DNA of 23,438 bases. Source: DATFJT01 sp965230755. Its GTDB lineage: Bacteria > Bacteroidota > Bacteroidia > Chitinophagales > Saprospiraceae. The position numbers were made by a program, and so were the translations under genes. This document shows, piece after piece, positions 1 through 8,258 of the stretch. Location: the NCBI GenBank assembly GCA_965230755.1, contig CBDDLT010000020.1, positions 1-23,438 on the forward strand. Direction: 5' to 3'. A model generated the notes under the pieces. It made no database searches. It was given only the letters and a program-made list of their open reading frames with translations, and was not told the origin of the DNA. Position 1 is the first letter of the stretch, and each line of letters starts with the position of its first letter.

Positions 1-1842
1 ATGTTAGTGGTGTTATTCTTTCTGTATGTAAAGATCAATGCACCTACAGAGGCGGAAATTGCAGAGCAAAAGAGGATTCAGGATTCCATTGAAATGGCAG
101 AGCAAAAAGTCATTCTAGAAGATCAAGATAAAACAACAGTTACGACCGACTCCTCAAGTGCGGAGGGGACCGTGGGGAATGAAGCATTAAAGAGAGAATT
201 AGATTCTTTGCGCATGCTTCAGGATCAGCAACAATTGGGTGATATGGCCAACTTTTTGTCTGGTGAGGATAAATCTGTATTTCTTGAGAACGATAAGATA
301 AAAGTGGAATTCAGCACCAAAGGGGCAAAGATAAAGTCGGTGCTGCTCAAAGATTATCAAAAGCTTGATATCAACGAGGAACGTGAATATGTATACACTC
401 CTCTATATTTGTTGGAGGATGAGAAAAATCGATTTGGATTAGAATTCGATCTTAACGGTCGAAAAATGAATACGGAAGACCTGTACTTCAAAGCCAAAGA
501 GAGTAGTGGGACAATATCATTTTCTATTCCAACTGATCAAGGTGAAGAATTCAATATCGAATATAGATTGGGAGAAGGGGATTATTTATTGGCCTATGAT
601 ATTCAGTCTCCATTTAACAATCAAACCATCAAACTGGAGTGGGATAATTATTTGGATCGAATTGAAGACAATACAGATTACGAGAAAATGTATTCATCCA
701 TATATTATAGACCAATGGATGATGATGCTGAGCATTGCAGTTGTACCTCGGAAGACAAAGAAGAATTAGGAAGTCAAAAGCTACAATGGGTCTCGCACTC
801 CAATCAGTTTTTTAATTCTACGATCATTTCTGAGTCTGGCTTTGATCAATCCGTTTTGGAGATCATTCCAATGGAAGAAGGCGACGAAAATCTAAAATTG
901 GCCAAAACCAATGTCCAATTTAACCTGTCGGATGCTGGAAATTACTCTATGCAGATGTACTTGGGGCCTAATGAATTCAAAAATTTGAGGGCGATGAACA
1001 TGGAAATGGAATACATCATTCCATACGGCTCTTCCATTTTTGGAACCATCAACAGATGGGTGATTCGACCACTCTTTAATTTTCTCTTAGGATTTTTAGG
1101 TATTAAAGGTTTGGCGATTGTGCTACTCACTTTACTGGTTAAATTAGTACTATATCCTTTTACCTTTAAAATGCTTAAAAGCCAGTCTAAGATGGCTGCT
1201 TTAAAACCTGTATTGGCCAAGATCAAAGAAAAGTCAGATGGAGATGCTCAGGCCCAGCAAATGGAGACCATGAAGACGTACCGGGAATACGGTGTTAATC
1301 CATTGGGAGGTTGTATGCCAATGGTCTTACAAATGCCTATATGGTTTGCCTTATACCGGTTCTTTCCAGCTTCGATCAGCTTTAGGCAAGCGAGCTTTTT
1401 GTGGGCCAAAGATTTGTCTTCTTTTGATGTGATCGCCTGGTTGCCTTTCAATATCCCATTTTACGGAGATCATATCAGTTTGTTCACCATATTATGGGCA
1501 GTTTCATTGATAGTCTATACTTACTACAACAGTAAGTTTATGGATTACAGCGCACAGCCTGCTATGAAGTATATGCAATACTTGATGCCATTCATGTTCT
1601 TGTTCTACTTCAACAATTTTGCATCAGGACTATCTTGTTACTTGTTCTTCTCGAACATTTTCAATATCACGCAGACCTTGGTCACAAAAAACTACATCAT
1701 CGACCAGGAGAAGCTCAAAGAGGAGCTGCGGCAAAACAAGTCTAATCCTAAGAAGAAGAACTCCTTCCAGCAACGGATGGAGAAGACCTTGAAGGAACAA
1801 CAGAAACTTGCAGAACAGCGGCAGAAGAATAAGAAAAAGTAA
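1..1842 (+). CDS. yidC: Membrane protein insertase YidC (5' partial)
   Basis: YidC inserts and folds inner-membrane proteins, alone or with SecYEG. The visible 613 residues begin inside the N-terminal transmembrane anchor (MLVVLFFLYV), so the ATG at base 1 is probably an internal Met and the true start lies upstream of the window. A charged, coiled-coil-like linker (about 20-85) leads to the periplasmic beta-sandwich domain (about 90-335), then the conserved 60KD_IMP insertase core (about 350-575). In the core, Lys381 in LLVKLVLYP aligns with the groove Arg of E. coli YidC, and NPLGGCMPMVLQMPIWFALY is a hallmark stretch. The tail is strongly basic (KNKKK), as expected for contact with ribosomes. 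A Cys pair (CSC, about 247-249) sits in the periplasmic domain. Identification is very safe. Confidence 0.97.
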   Translation: MLVVLFFLYVKINAPTEAEIAEQKRIQDSIEMAEQKVILEDQDKTTVTTDSSSAEGTVGNEALKRELDSLRMLQDQQQLGDMANFLSGEDKSVFLENDKIKVEFSTKGAKIKSVLLKDYQKLDINEEREYVYTPLYLLEDEKNRFGLEFDLNGRKMNTEDLYFKAKESSGTISFSIPTDQGEEFNIEYRLGEGDYLLAYDIQSPFNNQTIKLEWDNYLDRIEDNTDYEKMYSSIYYRPMDDDAEHCSCTSEDKEELGSQKLQWVSHSNQFFNSTIISESGFDQSVLEIIPMEEGDENLKLAKTNVQFNLSDAGNYSMQMYLGPNEFKNLRAMNMEMEYIIPYGSSIFGTINRWVIRPLFNFLLGFLGIKGLAIVLLTLLVKLVLYPFTFKMLKSQSKMAALKPVLAKIKEKSDGDAQAQQMETMKTYREYGVNPLGGCMPMVLQMPIWFALYRFFPASISFRQASFLWAKDLSSFDVIAWLPFNIPFYGDHISLFTILWAVSLIVYTYYNSKFMDYSAQPAMKYMQYLMPFMFLFYFNNFASGLSCYLFFSNIFNITQTLVTKNYIIDQEKLKEELRQNKSNPKKKNSFQQRMEKTLKEQQKLAEQRQKNKKK

Positions 1843-1868
1843 GGTACTTTCTTGTTGAAATAATCTTT

Positions 1869-1976
1869 TTCGATTTTAGGTTATATAATATCTCAGTATA
1901 TATCCATGCAGACTTGCGGTCTTGTTGGGATATATCACAATTATCAATAAGCGTCGTAACAGGATCTAAAATCGAA
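1869..1976. repeat. Nested inverted repeats in the spacer after yidC
   Basis: An 11-base perfect inverted repeat (TTCGATTTTAG at 1869-1879, CTAAAATCGAA at 1966-1976) encloses a second 8-base repeat (ATATATCC at 1898-1905, GGATATAT at 1928-1935), with a further AGAC/GTCT pair inside it (1910-1913 and 1919-1922). As RNA this could fold into a long stem with an inner hairpin. The right outer arm ends three bases before the ATG at 1980, so the structure could mask that start. It could equally be a short inverted-repeat element or act in transcript processing after yidC. The repeats are seen directly; any function is inference. Confidence 0.5.
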
Positions 1977-1979
1977 TAA

Positions 1980-2594
1980 ATGGATAGGATGAAAGGATTT
2001 ATATTTCTCGTTAGTTTTCTTTTTTCTAGCGGATTTTTACTTGGACAAGAAGACAACTCTGGAATTATTCGAAGTGCTGTTTATGACTGTTCTAATCCCG
2101 CTCCTATTGACTCGAGGAAAATAAAGCATAAGAAGAACCAATTATATATTCAATTTGAAAGATCGAAAGGCAAAAAGAAGAAATCTAAAGTTTTTTCTAA
2201 AGATAATGAAGCATACTTTACTGGCTATCTCATAAATACTACTGATTCTTTGGTCGAAATACAAAAACAAGATGGAAGCTTAATCATGATACAAGAAGCA
2301 TTGAATGAAGAAGGAGAATGGCAACCGATAGAGTATTGGAAATATAGCTGGTGCGGGAATAGTTATTTCTATCCATTAAAGCTAAATGCTAAGCAATTTG
2401 TTAGCTTTCAAGTCAAAGAATATTGTGGTGATTTTAAAACATCTATCAGATTAAAGCTAAAAAATAAGAAGGATATTATCTATTCTAAGCCATATAAAGC
2501 CAATATTGATAGATCTCTATTCGAGCAAGTTGCCAAGAGTAAAGTGAAGTATGATAAAATGGCCACTTATCTGGACGATAATTATCAATTATAA
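1980..2594 (+). CDS. Secreted protein of unknown function
   Basis: I do not recognise this 204-residue protein. It begins with a clear signal peptide: MDRMK, then a hydrophobic stretch to about residue 22, with likely cleavage at LLG/QED. The mature part is lysine-rich, including a KGKKKK patch. It has three cysteines in the contexts YDCSNP, SWCGNS and EYCGDF, compatible with a disulfide after export. Alternating polar and hydrophobic residues in the second half suggest a beta-rich fold. An alternative start is the Met at 1989, three codons in. There is no Shine-Dalgarno sequence, and the upstream arm of an inverted repeat ends just before the start. It stands alone between yidC and a lipoprotein gene, so context gives no function. 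Confidence 0.8.
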   Translation: MDRMKGFIFLVSFLFSSGFLLGQEDNSGIIRSAVYDCSNPAPIDSRKIKHKKNQLYIQFERSKGKKKKSKVFSKDNEAYFTGYLINTTDSLVEIQKQDGSLIMIQEALNEEGEWQPIEYWKYSWCGNSYFYPLKLNAKQFVSFQVKEYCGDFKTSIRLKLKNKKDIIYSKPYKANIDRSLFEQVAKSKVKYDKMATYLDDNYQL

Positions 2595-2719
2595 TTTTAT
2601 ACTTGGTTACTTCAGAATAAGTAATTGACAATTAATCTTTAAACTACATTCAAGAATAAGAATTTCTCTATCAATCACAATGGTAAAAATGTATTTCGAA
2701 TTCTCAGAAAAATAGAAAA

Positions 2720-3757
2720 ATGAAATTGCTTCAAGGCTTATTTCTATTACTGATCTTCTATTCATGTAAAGATGAAAAGAACACTGTCTTTAACGAACAT
2801 AAGGGATTGATTTCAAGGATTGATAGCCTTATTTCTAATAGGAACTTTAACGGTGTTATTGCCATTGCAAAGGACAGTACAATTTTGTATTCTAAAGTGC
2901 AGGGGTATTCCGATATAGAGCAAGAAAAAGAACTTAAGCTCGATGACCAGTTTGTCATAGGTTCAATCAGTAAACAGATTACTGCAGTTTTAATACTTCG
3001 GGAATATGAGACGGGCTTGCTAAAACTTGACGATAAGATTGGCCAATACTTAAAAGATGTGAAACAGCCATGGACGGATGAAATTACGATTCATCATTTA
3101 CTTACACATACTCATGGTATTGAAGCAATAGATCAAGCCTTAGCATTTGAACCGGGAACACAGTTTCGGTACTCTCAATTGGGGTATGAACTACTGGCGC
3201 AAATTCTTCAATCCATTAACAATAGACCATTTGAAGAGATAGCAAACGAGCTGTTTGAGGAATATGGTTTGAATAAAACCTGTCATCCTGCTAATAGTGA
3301 TCACTACGAACTAACGAAAGGATATACAGAAAATGAAAATGGCAATTTAGTCGATGCATCTAATAGTTTGCTCAACTATCCTGCTGCAGGTTCTATGATA
3401 TCAACAGCCAAAGACATCATCCAATGGAATTATTTACTGCATTCCGAACAATTGCTGATGAAAGAAACCCTAGCTCTGATGAAAAAGAGGTATGCAACTC
3501 GTATTCATCCTATTTTTGACACTGTTGAATACGGTTATGGATTGCTTTTTAAGAAAGGGGAGAGTGATATGGAGATTGGTGCATTAGGATATGCTCCGGG
3601 CTTTGTTTCGGCCTCTTATTATTACCCTAAGACTAAGATGAATTTAGTTGTACTGCAGAATACGGCAAGAAATTTAAACGACTTTAGAGAGACATTTAAG
3701 GTGCAGATACGACTTATGGAGGAGGTGAAAAACAAAATTTCCACTGAGTTATTATGA
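2720..3757 (+). CDS. Beta-lactamase family serine hydrolase, lipoprotein
   Basis: This 345-residue protein belongs to the class C beta-lactamase / penicillin-binding-protein-like serine hydrolase family (Pfam Beta-lactamase). Residues 1-16 form a lipoprotein signal with Cys16 as the lipidation site (IFYSC), so it should be membrane anchored outside the cytoplasm. The nucleophile motif SxxK is at Ser82-Lys85 (GSISK). The second motif reads Tyr151-Ser-Gln where many members have YxN, and the third region is GALGYAPGF (287-295) in place of the usual HxG. HLLTHTHG (126-133) is typical of the family. Substrates in this family range from D-amino-acid peptides to esters, so activity cannot be assigned; resistance to beta-lactams should not be assumed. 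It has its own spacers on both sides and looks monocistronic. Confidence 0.92.
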   Translation: MKLLQGLFLLLIFYSCKDEKNTVFNEHKGLISRIDSLISNRNFNGVIAIAKDSTILYSKVQGYSDIEQEKELKLDDQFVIGSISKQITAVLILREYETGLLKLDDKIGQYLKDVKQPWTDEITIHHLLTHTHGIEAIDQALAFEPGTQFRYSQLGYELLAQILQSINNRPFEEIANELFEEYGLNKTCHPANSDHYELTKGYTENENGNLVDASNSLLNYPAAGSMISTAKDIIQWNYLLHSEQLLMKETLALMKKRYATRIHPIFDTVEYGYGLLFKKGESDMEIGALGYAPGFVSASYYYPKTKMNLVVLQNTARNLNDFRETFKVQIRLMEEVKNKISTELL

Positions 3758-3863
3758 AGCGTCTTTTCAAAATAGGATCTGATTGCAATAAATTTACTAT
3801 TTTCTTGGTAGGGTAAAAACCACTTTGCTTGTTATAGATTAGGACGCAAATTATAATAATAAA

Positions 3864-6746
3864 ATGAACAGAAAATTTACTTTAAATTTGTCACCTATTT
3901 TCACGATCCTTTTTTTGGTCAAAGTTTGTTCCAACTTGGGATTTGCACAAACGCCGTTGCAAGTAGCTGGAATAGAAACTATTACAGCAGTAACCTCAGG
4001 AAATTGGACTTCTACGTCAACTTGGGGCGGAACATTGCCTTCTAATGATGACCGAGTACTTATTCCAGATGGTATAGTTGTCAACGTGGATGGAATGATT
4101 AGGGAAGAATTCAAGTCTATAAGAATAGATAATGGTGGCAAATTACAGTTTGCAACTAATGTGGATACAGAATTGAGGACGGAGTATTTGTTCAGCGCGA
4201 TGCTGGGTGAATTGCAAATTGGTACGAGTTCTAATAAAATTGCCCCCAACGTGAAGGCAAGCTTGGTTTTTGCTGAAAGAGGTGGAACCACAAGCTCTTT
4301 TGATCCAGAGCGCTATGTACCGGGTGCCGTGTTAATGGGGAATACTACGATGCACGGATCAGATAAGACTAGTTGGTTAACACTGCAGATTCATCCTTCA
4401 GCAGGAGCTACAGAATTTATTTTCAATTCGAACCCTCTAGGATGGCAGGTTGGTGATAAACTTGTAGTTGCGGGAACGGACCCGATTACCAATGCCTCCA
4501 TTTCAAGTACCTCCGAGTTTGAAATGGATGAAGTAGTTACTATAACCAATGTTTCAGGAAATATTGTCACTTTCTTTCCAGCATTGACAAGAGATCATAA
4601 AGCTCCTTCTCAAGCTTTAGATCTTGATGTTCATGTAGCCAACTTAAGTAGAAACATAGTGGTTTCCTCGGAAAATCCTAGTGTATCTTCAATTAGTGGT
4701 GATTTCCGCAAACCTCGAGGTCATTTGATGTTCATGCATACACTAAATGTGGATATTAGATATGTTGAAGCTAATAATTTAGGAAGAACTGACAAAAACA
4801 TCCTTTTAGATGATTGGGATTTTGAAGATTTGGATGCCAATCAAAATACCGGAAGTCCTGTTCCTAATGGAGGCAAAAATCCAAGAGGTCGATACTCTTT
4901 CCATTTTCATAGAGGAGGCTTAGATGCTTCAGTTTTTCCAGCTAAGCCTATCACACCATTGCCAACTGCAGCTCATGTGGAAGCTTGTGTTGTAAACACA
5001 GATCCAGGATGGGGTTATGTGAACCATTCATCAAGAGTTGATTTTATCAATAATGTAAGTTATAAAGTAGTAGGTGGGGCTTTTAATACAGAAGCTGGAA
5101 ATGAAACGGGATCATTTGTTAACAATATTGCTATTAGAACCGTAAATCCTATCAATCCTATAATGAAGGCACCTCGCCCTAGGGATTCATATACGGATGG
5201 GGACCCTACAAATGCATTGGCTGACCTTAAAGAAAACAGACAAGATTTTGCTTGGCAAGGAGATGGATTTTGGTTTCATGGCACTGGAGTAACTGTTCAG
5301 GGTAATGTGGTTTCTGGCTGCACCGGTCATGCATTTGTTTATTGGACAGAAGGTCTAGTTGAAAAGAACATGGGGATGACAAGAGGTGATATAGATGCAC
5401 ATGTGCCAGCTTCTGAGTTTCCTACTCTTAACCAAGTTTTGCATGATTGGAAATTAATCCATCCCAATTTTGTACTGGACGTTTGGTATTTACAACCCCG
5501 ACCATTTAAAGACAATGTCGCATACGGATTTGCCAGGGGTGTACAAACTTATTATACCCATACTGAGTTTCATAGAAAAGTAGACCCAACAGAAACAGAT
5601 CCGAACCTATGGATGAACGATTTACCGCCAAGTTATAAGGATCAGTTGAATTTAGTTATTGATGGAACTATTTTATGGAATATAGGTAAGGTAGGTTTTG
5701 AACATAACCACTCCACTAACATTACGATTCAAAATTCAAGAATATTAGGATACGGTGCTAGAACAGGATATGAAGATTACGGAATTAATCCAGCACCAAA
5801 CTTTGTGAATGATGAACCGGAGGTTATAGGAATAGACATGGATTATTATCACAATACACATCGTTGGATTTTAAGCAATAATACGATTGAAGGATTTTCT
5901 GGTAATTCGGTTGGTATGTCTTTGCCGAAAAATGGTCAAGTCACCATTGATGGTGGGACCTTCGATAATGAAGGAGAGGATATACGAATTAATGCTCCTA
6001 GCGAACATATTATTGATGACGAAGGCGAAGGTTTTGGTGTGGGAATGTTGTCGATTACACCTACGAAGTCTGAAGTAACAATTCAAGGAGATATCGTTTT
6101 TGAAAACCCTAACAAGAATATTGTTATGGATGCAGAAATAATATATGATGAAGTGCCTCAAAAAGCATTTCCAATGATATCTGGCGCCAAAGAGGACGCG
6201 CTGTATTTCTTTGCACCACAAGAAATCACCTTAAATTTTGGACCATTTAATAATTCAAAGGCTTATTTCAATGAGCAAGATAGATTGTATATACCTTTGG
6301 TCTCGGGAGGTAATGATTGTGCAATAAGTGAATCGGAGGAATGTGTGGCAAATCGATATGTTGGTAAAACCAACGCTCAGTTAAACGTACAATACGGTAA
6401 TTCCTTTGCAGGAACCCTGACTCCAGATGATGCTGTGCTGCACCCTATAGTGATAGGCGGAAAAGTAACTGACGTGACCACATCAATAGGAGACTTTGGC
6501 CCTAAAACAGGTGATCTAATATTTGGACCCAACCCAACTGGAGGTATTATTGAAATTCAAGGAGAAATGAATGATGTATCTGTGCAGATATTATCTGCAA
6601 ACGGAACAATTTATCAAAATTTGTCTAATCTAAGTTATCCTCTAAGAATCGATATAAGTGATTTGCCCAATGGTTTGTATTTTGTTAAGCTTGTTAATGC
6701 CTTAAATTCTGAAATCTATATTGGAAGAATAGTTAAAATGAACTAG
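3864..6746 (+). CDS. Secreted G8 / parallel beta-helix protein with type IX sorting domain (CEMIP-like)
   Basis: This large secreted protein has 960 residues. A signal peptide (1-29, ending FAQ/TP) is followed by a G8 domain (about 38-160), seen in GNWTSTSTWGG and DDRVLIPDG. Next comes a region like that of animal CEMIP/TMEM2 proteins, with a WQVGDKLVVAGTD segment, LSRNIVVSS and RYSFHFHRGG. A right-handed parallel beta-helix follows (about 330-690), rich in Asn and Gly turns. The last ~77 residues are a type A type IX secretion sorting domain (FGPNPTGG at about 887-894, LPNGLYFVKL, ending IVKMN), so it is likely exported by the T9SS and released or anchored at the cell surface. CEMIP relatives depolymerise hyaluronan, so a polysaccharide-acting role is plausible, but catalytic activity is not proven from sequence. 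No neighbour suggests a polysaccharide utilisation locus. Confidence 0.88.
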   Translation: MNRKFTLNLSPIFTILFLVKVCSNLGFAQTPLQVAGIETITAVTSGNWTSTSTWGGTLPSNDDRVLIPDGIVVNVDGMIREEFKSIRIDNGGKLQFATNVDTELRTEYLFSAMLGELQIGTSSNKIAPNVKASLVFAERGGTTSSFDPERYVPGAVLMGNTTMHGSDKTSWLTLQIHPSAGATEFIFNSNPLGWQVGDKLVVAGTDPITNASISSTSEFEMDEVVTITNVSGNIVTFFPALTRDHKAPSQALDLDVHVANLSRNIVVSSENPSVSSISGDFRKPRGHLMFMHTLNVDIRYVEANNLGRTDKNILLDDWDFEDLDANQNTGSPVPNGGKNPRGRYSFHFHRGGLDASVFPAKPITPLPTAAHVEACVVNTDPGWGYVNHSSRVDFINNVSYKVVGGAFNTEAGNETGSFVNNIAIRTVNPINPIMKAPRPRDSYTDGDPTNALADLKENRQDFAWQGDGFWFHGTGVTVQGNVVSGCTGHAFVYWTEGLVEKNMGMTRGDIDAHVPASEFPTLNQVLHDWKLIHPNFVLDVWYLQPRPFKDNVAYGFARGVQTYYTHTEFHRKVDPTETDPNLWMNDLPPSYKDQLNLVIDGTILWNIGKVGFEHNHSTNITIQNSRILGYGARTGYEDYGINPAPNFVNDEPEVIGIDMDYYHNTHRWILSNNTIEGFSGNSVGMSLPKNGQVTIDGGTFDNEGEDIRINAPSEHIIDDEGEGFGVGMLSITPTKSEVTIQGDIVFENPNKNIVMDAEIIYDEVPQKAFPMISGAKEDALYFFAPQEITLNFGPFNNSKAYFNEQDRLYIPLVSGGNDCAISESEECVANRYVGKTNAQLNVQYGNSFAGTLTPDDAVLHPIVIGGKVTDVTTSIGDFGPKTGDLIFGPNPTGGIIEIQGEMNDVSVQILSANGTIYQNLSNLSYPLRIDISDLPNGLYFVKLVNALNSEIYIGRIVKMN

Positions 6747-6840
6747 AAAGGGACAATTGTATTAGACCTGGAAATACAAATAATGGAATGACACCCGGAT
6801 TGGCTATATTTTTGGTTCTTAGGTTTATATTTACTATAGT

Positions 6841-6846
6841 AGGAGG
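6841..6846 (+). promoter_or_regulatory. Perfect Shine-Dalgarno-like AGGAGG with an 11-codon mini-ORF
   Basis: AGGAGG stands seven bases before a TTG at 6854 that opens an 11-codon frame ending at TAA 6887-6889, just upstream of the SAP-like gene in another frame. Strong Shine-Dalgarno sequences are rare in Bacteroidota, so this may be chance in an A/G-rich spacer. It could also mark a leader peptide or a mis-set gene start. Confidence 0.25.
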
Positions 6847-6896
6847 ATTAAAATTGAAAAGTTATTGGAGCAAAAGAACAAAAGAGTAAAATCGAA

Positions 6897-7490
6897 TTGG
6901 TATCAAAAATGACCGTCTGCCAATTTGAAAATGGGTACTGGTATGCGGTAGAATTGAAGAAATTTGCCAAGCAAATCGGCATTAAGAATAGTTCTAGGTT
7001 GAGGAAAGATGAATTGGAAAAATTGATCAAATCTTATTTAAAAACTGGAAAAATCACCCCAGGAATACGTAAGCCTCAGGGTCAAACGGAACCCAAAGAT
7101 GCTGAACTTGGTCTAAGCACGAAATTATTAGTAATACGTTTTGTCAACAACAAGGAAACTTGGAGATTTCTGGAGTTGGAGGCTAAGAAAATTGATCCAA
7201 AATTTAGGCGAAAATCAGGCACGAAATATCGATTAAATAGATGGCGAGATGATCAATTAGTTAAAGGCAATCCAATTACATATGGAGACCTTGTAAAGTC
7301 TTATGTCGAAATTAACAATTCCAAGGAGCCACGCAAACGCATAGAAGGAACGTATTACATGTATTTTTTAGAAGACTATATGAAAAATGAACCCAATGCG
7401 AAACGTGAAAACGGAATCAAAGCATGGCACGAACTAAAGGAAATGAATGTTCCAAAAACTTATAGAGACTGGAAAGCGATGAAAGAATAA
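6897..7490 (+). CDS. SAP-like domain protein
   Basis: This is a 197-residue basic, cytosolic protein with no signal or membrane segment. Residues about 8-55 (YWYAVELKKFAKQIGI, then LRKDELEKLIKSYL and TGKI) resemble a SAP-type helix-extension-helix motif, known for binding nucleic acid. The rest holds Trp- and Tyr-containing helical segments ending in TYRDWKAMKE, similar to the tails of small bacterial SAP/DUF6434-type proteins. The start is uncertain: TTG at 6897 gives MVSKMTV, ATG at 6909 gives MTVCQF, and the frame is open back to a TGA at 6855. Homologues seem to extend slightly upstream of FENGYW, which favours 6897 or earlier. Function unknown; DNA or RNA binding is inference from the SAP-like part. 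Confidence 0.72.
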   Translation: MVSKMTVCQFENGYWYAVELKKFAKQIGIKNSSRLRKDELEKLIKSYLKTGKITPGIRKPQGQTEPKDAELGLSTKLLVIRFVNNKETWRFLELEAKKIDPKFRRKSGTKYRLNRWRDDQLVKGNPITYGDLVKSYVEINNSKEPRKRIEGTYYMYFLEDYMKNEPNAKRENGIKAWHELKEMNVPKTYRDWKAMKE

Positions 7491-7556
7491 AAGGGAAATT
7501 CACAATGGGCCATACTCTTTTGACATATATTAATAAATGAATATAAATCTACTTAG

Positions 7557-8045
7557 GTGTCAGGTAGGATTATTTTTAGGGGCTTGACTCTCTTGGATGT
7601 CAAGGATCTATTCGAGATATATTCCGATAAGGAAGCGATGAAGTATAGAGGAAGTGGCCCTATGTTGTCTTTTCAAGACGCCGAAGATTTCGTAAGAACA
7701 GCCCGTAAAAGAGAAAACCAGATTCTAACGATTCGAAAAGGAGTGGAGCTGCGAGAAACTAAAAAACTCATAGGAAGTGTCATATGGCGCTTTCGTGATG
7801 ATAGAGAAAAAGAGTGCGAAATTGGCTATTCTATTGGTCGCAAATATTGGGGAAAAGGTCTTGGAAGAATAGTAGTAGAGGAACTCGTGAAATCGGTGAC
7901 AGAAAAAGAAGAAATTGATCAAATCATCGCCTGGTGCAATAAAGAAAATATCGCTTCATTTAAGATTTTGGAAAAACTTGGATTCCAACAAATCAGCCAG
8001 AATGAACACACCGACAGATATCTATATGTTAGGAGTTCGATATAA
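7557..8045 (+). CDS. GNAT family N-acetyltransferase (RimJ/RimL-like)
   Basis: This 162-residue cytosolic enzyme of the Acetyltransf_3 group transfers an acetyl group from acetyl-CoA to an amine, often on a protein N-terminus or small molecule. The N-terminal strand (IIFRGLTLLDVKDLFEIY) is typical of the group. The acetyl-CoA pyrophosphate loop is seen at about 94-103 (GRKYWGKGLG), and the C-terminal NIASFKILEKLGF (131-143) is the usual motif B region. The start is GTG at 7557: a TAG lies in frame immediately before it and the next ATG would remove the first strand. It follows the SAP-like gene after 66 bases and precedes the 213-base leader of the caspase cluster. The acceptor substrate cannot be told from sequence. 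Confidence 0.9.
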   Translation: MSGRIIFRGLTLLDVKDLFEIYSDKEAMKYRGSGPMLSFQDAEDFVRTARKRENQILTIRKGVELRETKKLIGSVIWRFRDDREKECEIGYSIGRKYWGKGLGRIVVEELVKSVTEKEEIDQIIAWCNKENIASFKILEKLGFQQISQNEHTDRYLYVRSSI

Positions 8046-8157
8046 TACGCTTCCGAAAAAATTATAAACATTCTATTTAAAGTCCTACTACTTCTATCAG
8101 ATTCCTATTCTTCATTAGTTCTTACAAATTAGGAATAAGATCATTTACACGTAAAAA

Positions 8158-8205
8158 GGGGGGGAATACCCCCTATAAATGGGGTGAATATAACGAAAGT
8201 TATAT
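8158..8205 (+). promoter_or_regulatory. Structured leader of the caspase cluster: alternative G/C hairpins and a GAAA-loop hairpin
   Basis: A run of seven G (8158-8164), then AATA, then five C (8169-8173), then four G (8181-8184) lets the C-run pair with either G-run. One hairpin is GGGGG-AATA-CCCCC; the other is ACCCC (8168-8172) with GGGGT (8181-8185) around an 8-base loop. The two exclude each other. Directly after lies ATATAAC-GAAA-GTTATAT (8188-8205), a perfect 7-bp stem with a GNRA tetraloop. No T tract follows, so it is not a classic terminator. The G/C palindromes could instead be a DNA operator. The rest of the 8046-8258 spacer is AT-rich with no promoter I can name. Confidence 0.55.
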
Positions 8206-8258
8206 AGCATCTTTCTCCATATTTACTTTTAATGGCTATGAACTTTTAAACCAATATT

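Noticed and set aside
1748..2056. 102-codon minus-strand frame across the yidC/secreted-protein spacer
   Set aside because: Serine-rich product from antisense of the Lys-rich yidC tail; no start signals and no recognisable domain.
2625..2655. TTGACA followed by an AT-rich stretch before the lipoprotein gene, like a sigma-70 promoter
   Set aside because: No convincing -10 element at 16-18 bases, and this consensus is not the usual one in Bacteroidota.
3851..4291. 146-codon open frame on the minus strand over the start of the G8 protein
   Set aside because: Antisense shadow of the signal peptide and G8 domain; low-complexity composition and no start context.
5871..6221. 116-codon minus-strand open frame inside the beta-helix protein
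   Set aside because: Overlaps conserved coding sequence and encodes a Cys/His/Arg-rich chain typical of an antisense frame.
6807..6814. TATTTTTG, an exact match to the Bacteroidota -7 motif TAnnTTTG
   Set aside because: No TTG or TTTG at a proper distance upstream, and the spacer is AT-rich, so a chance match is likely.
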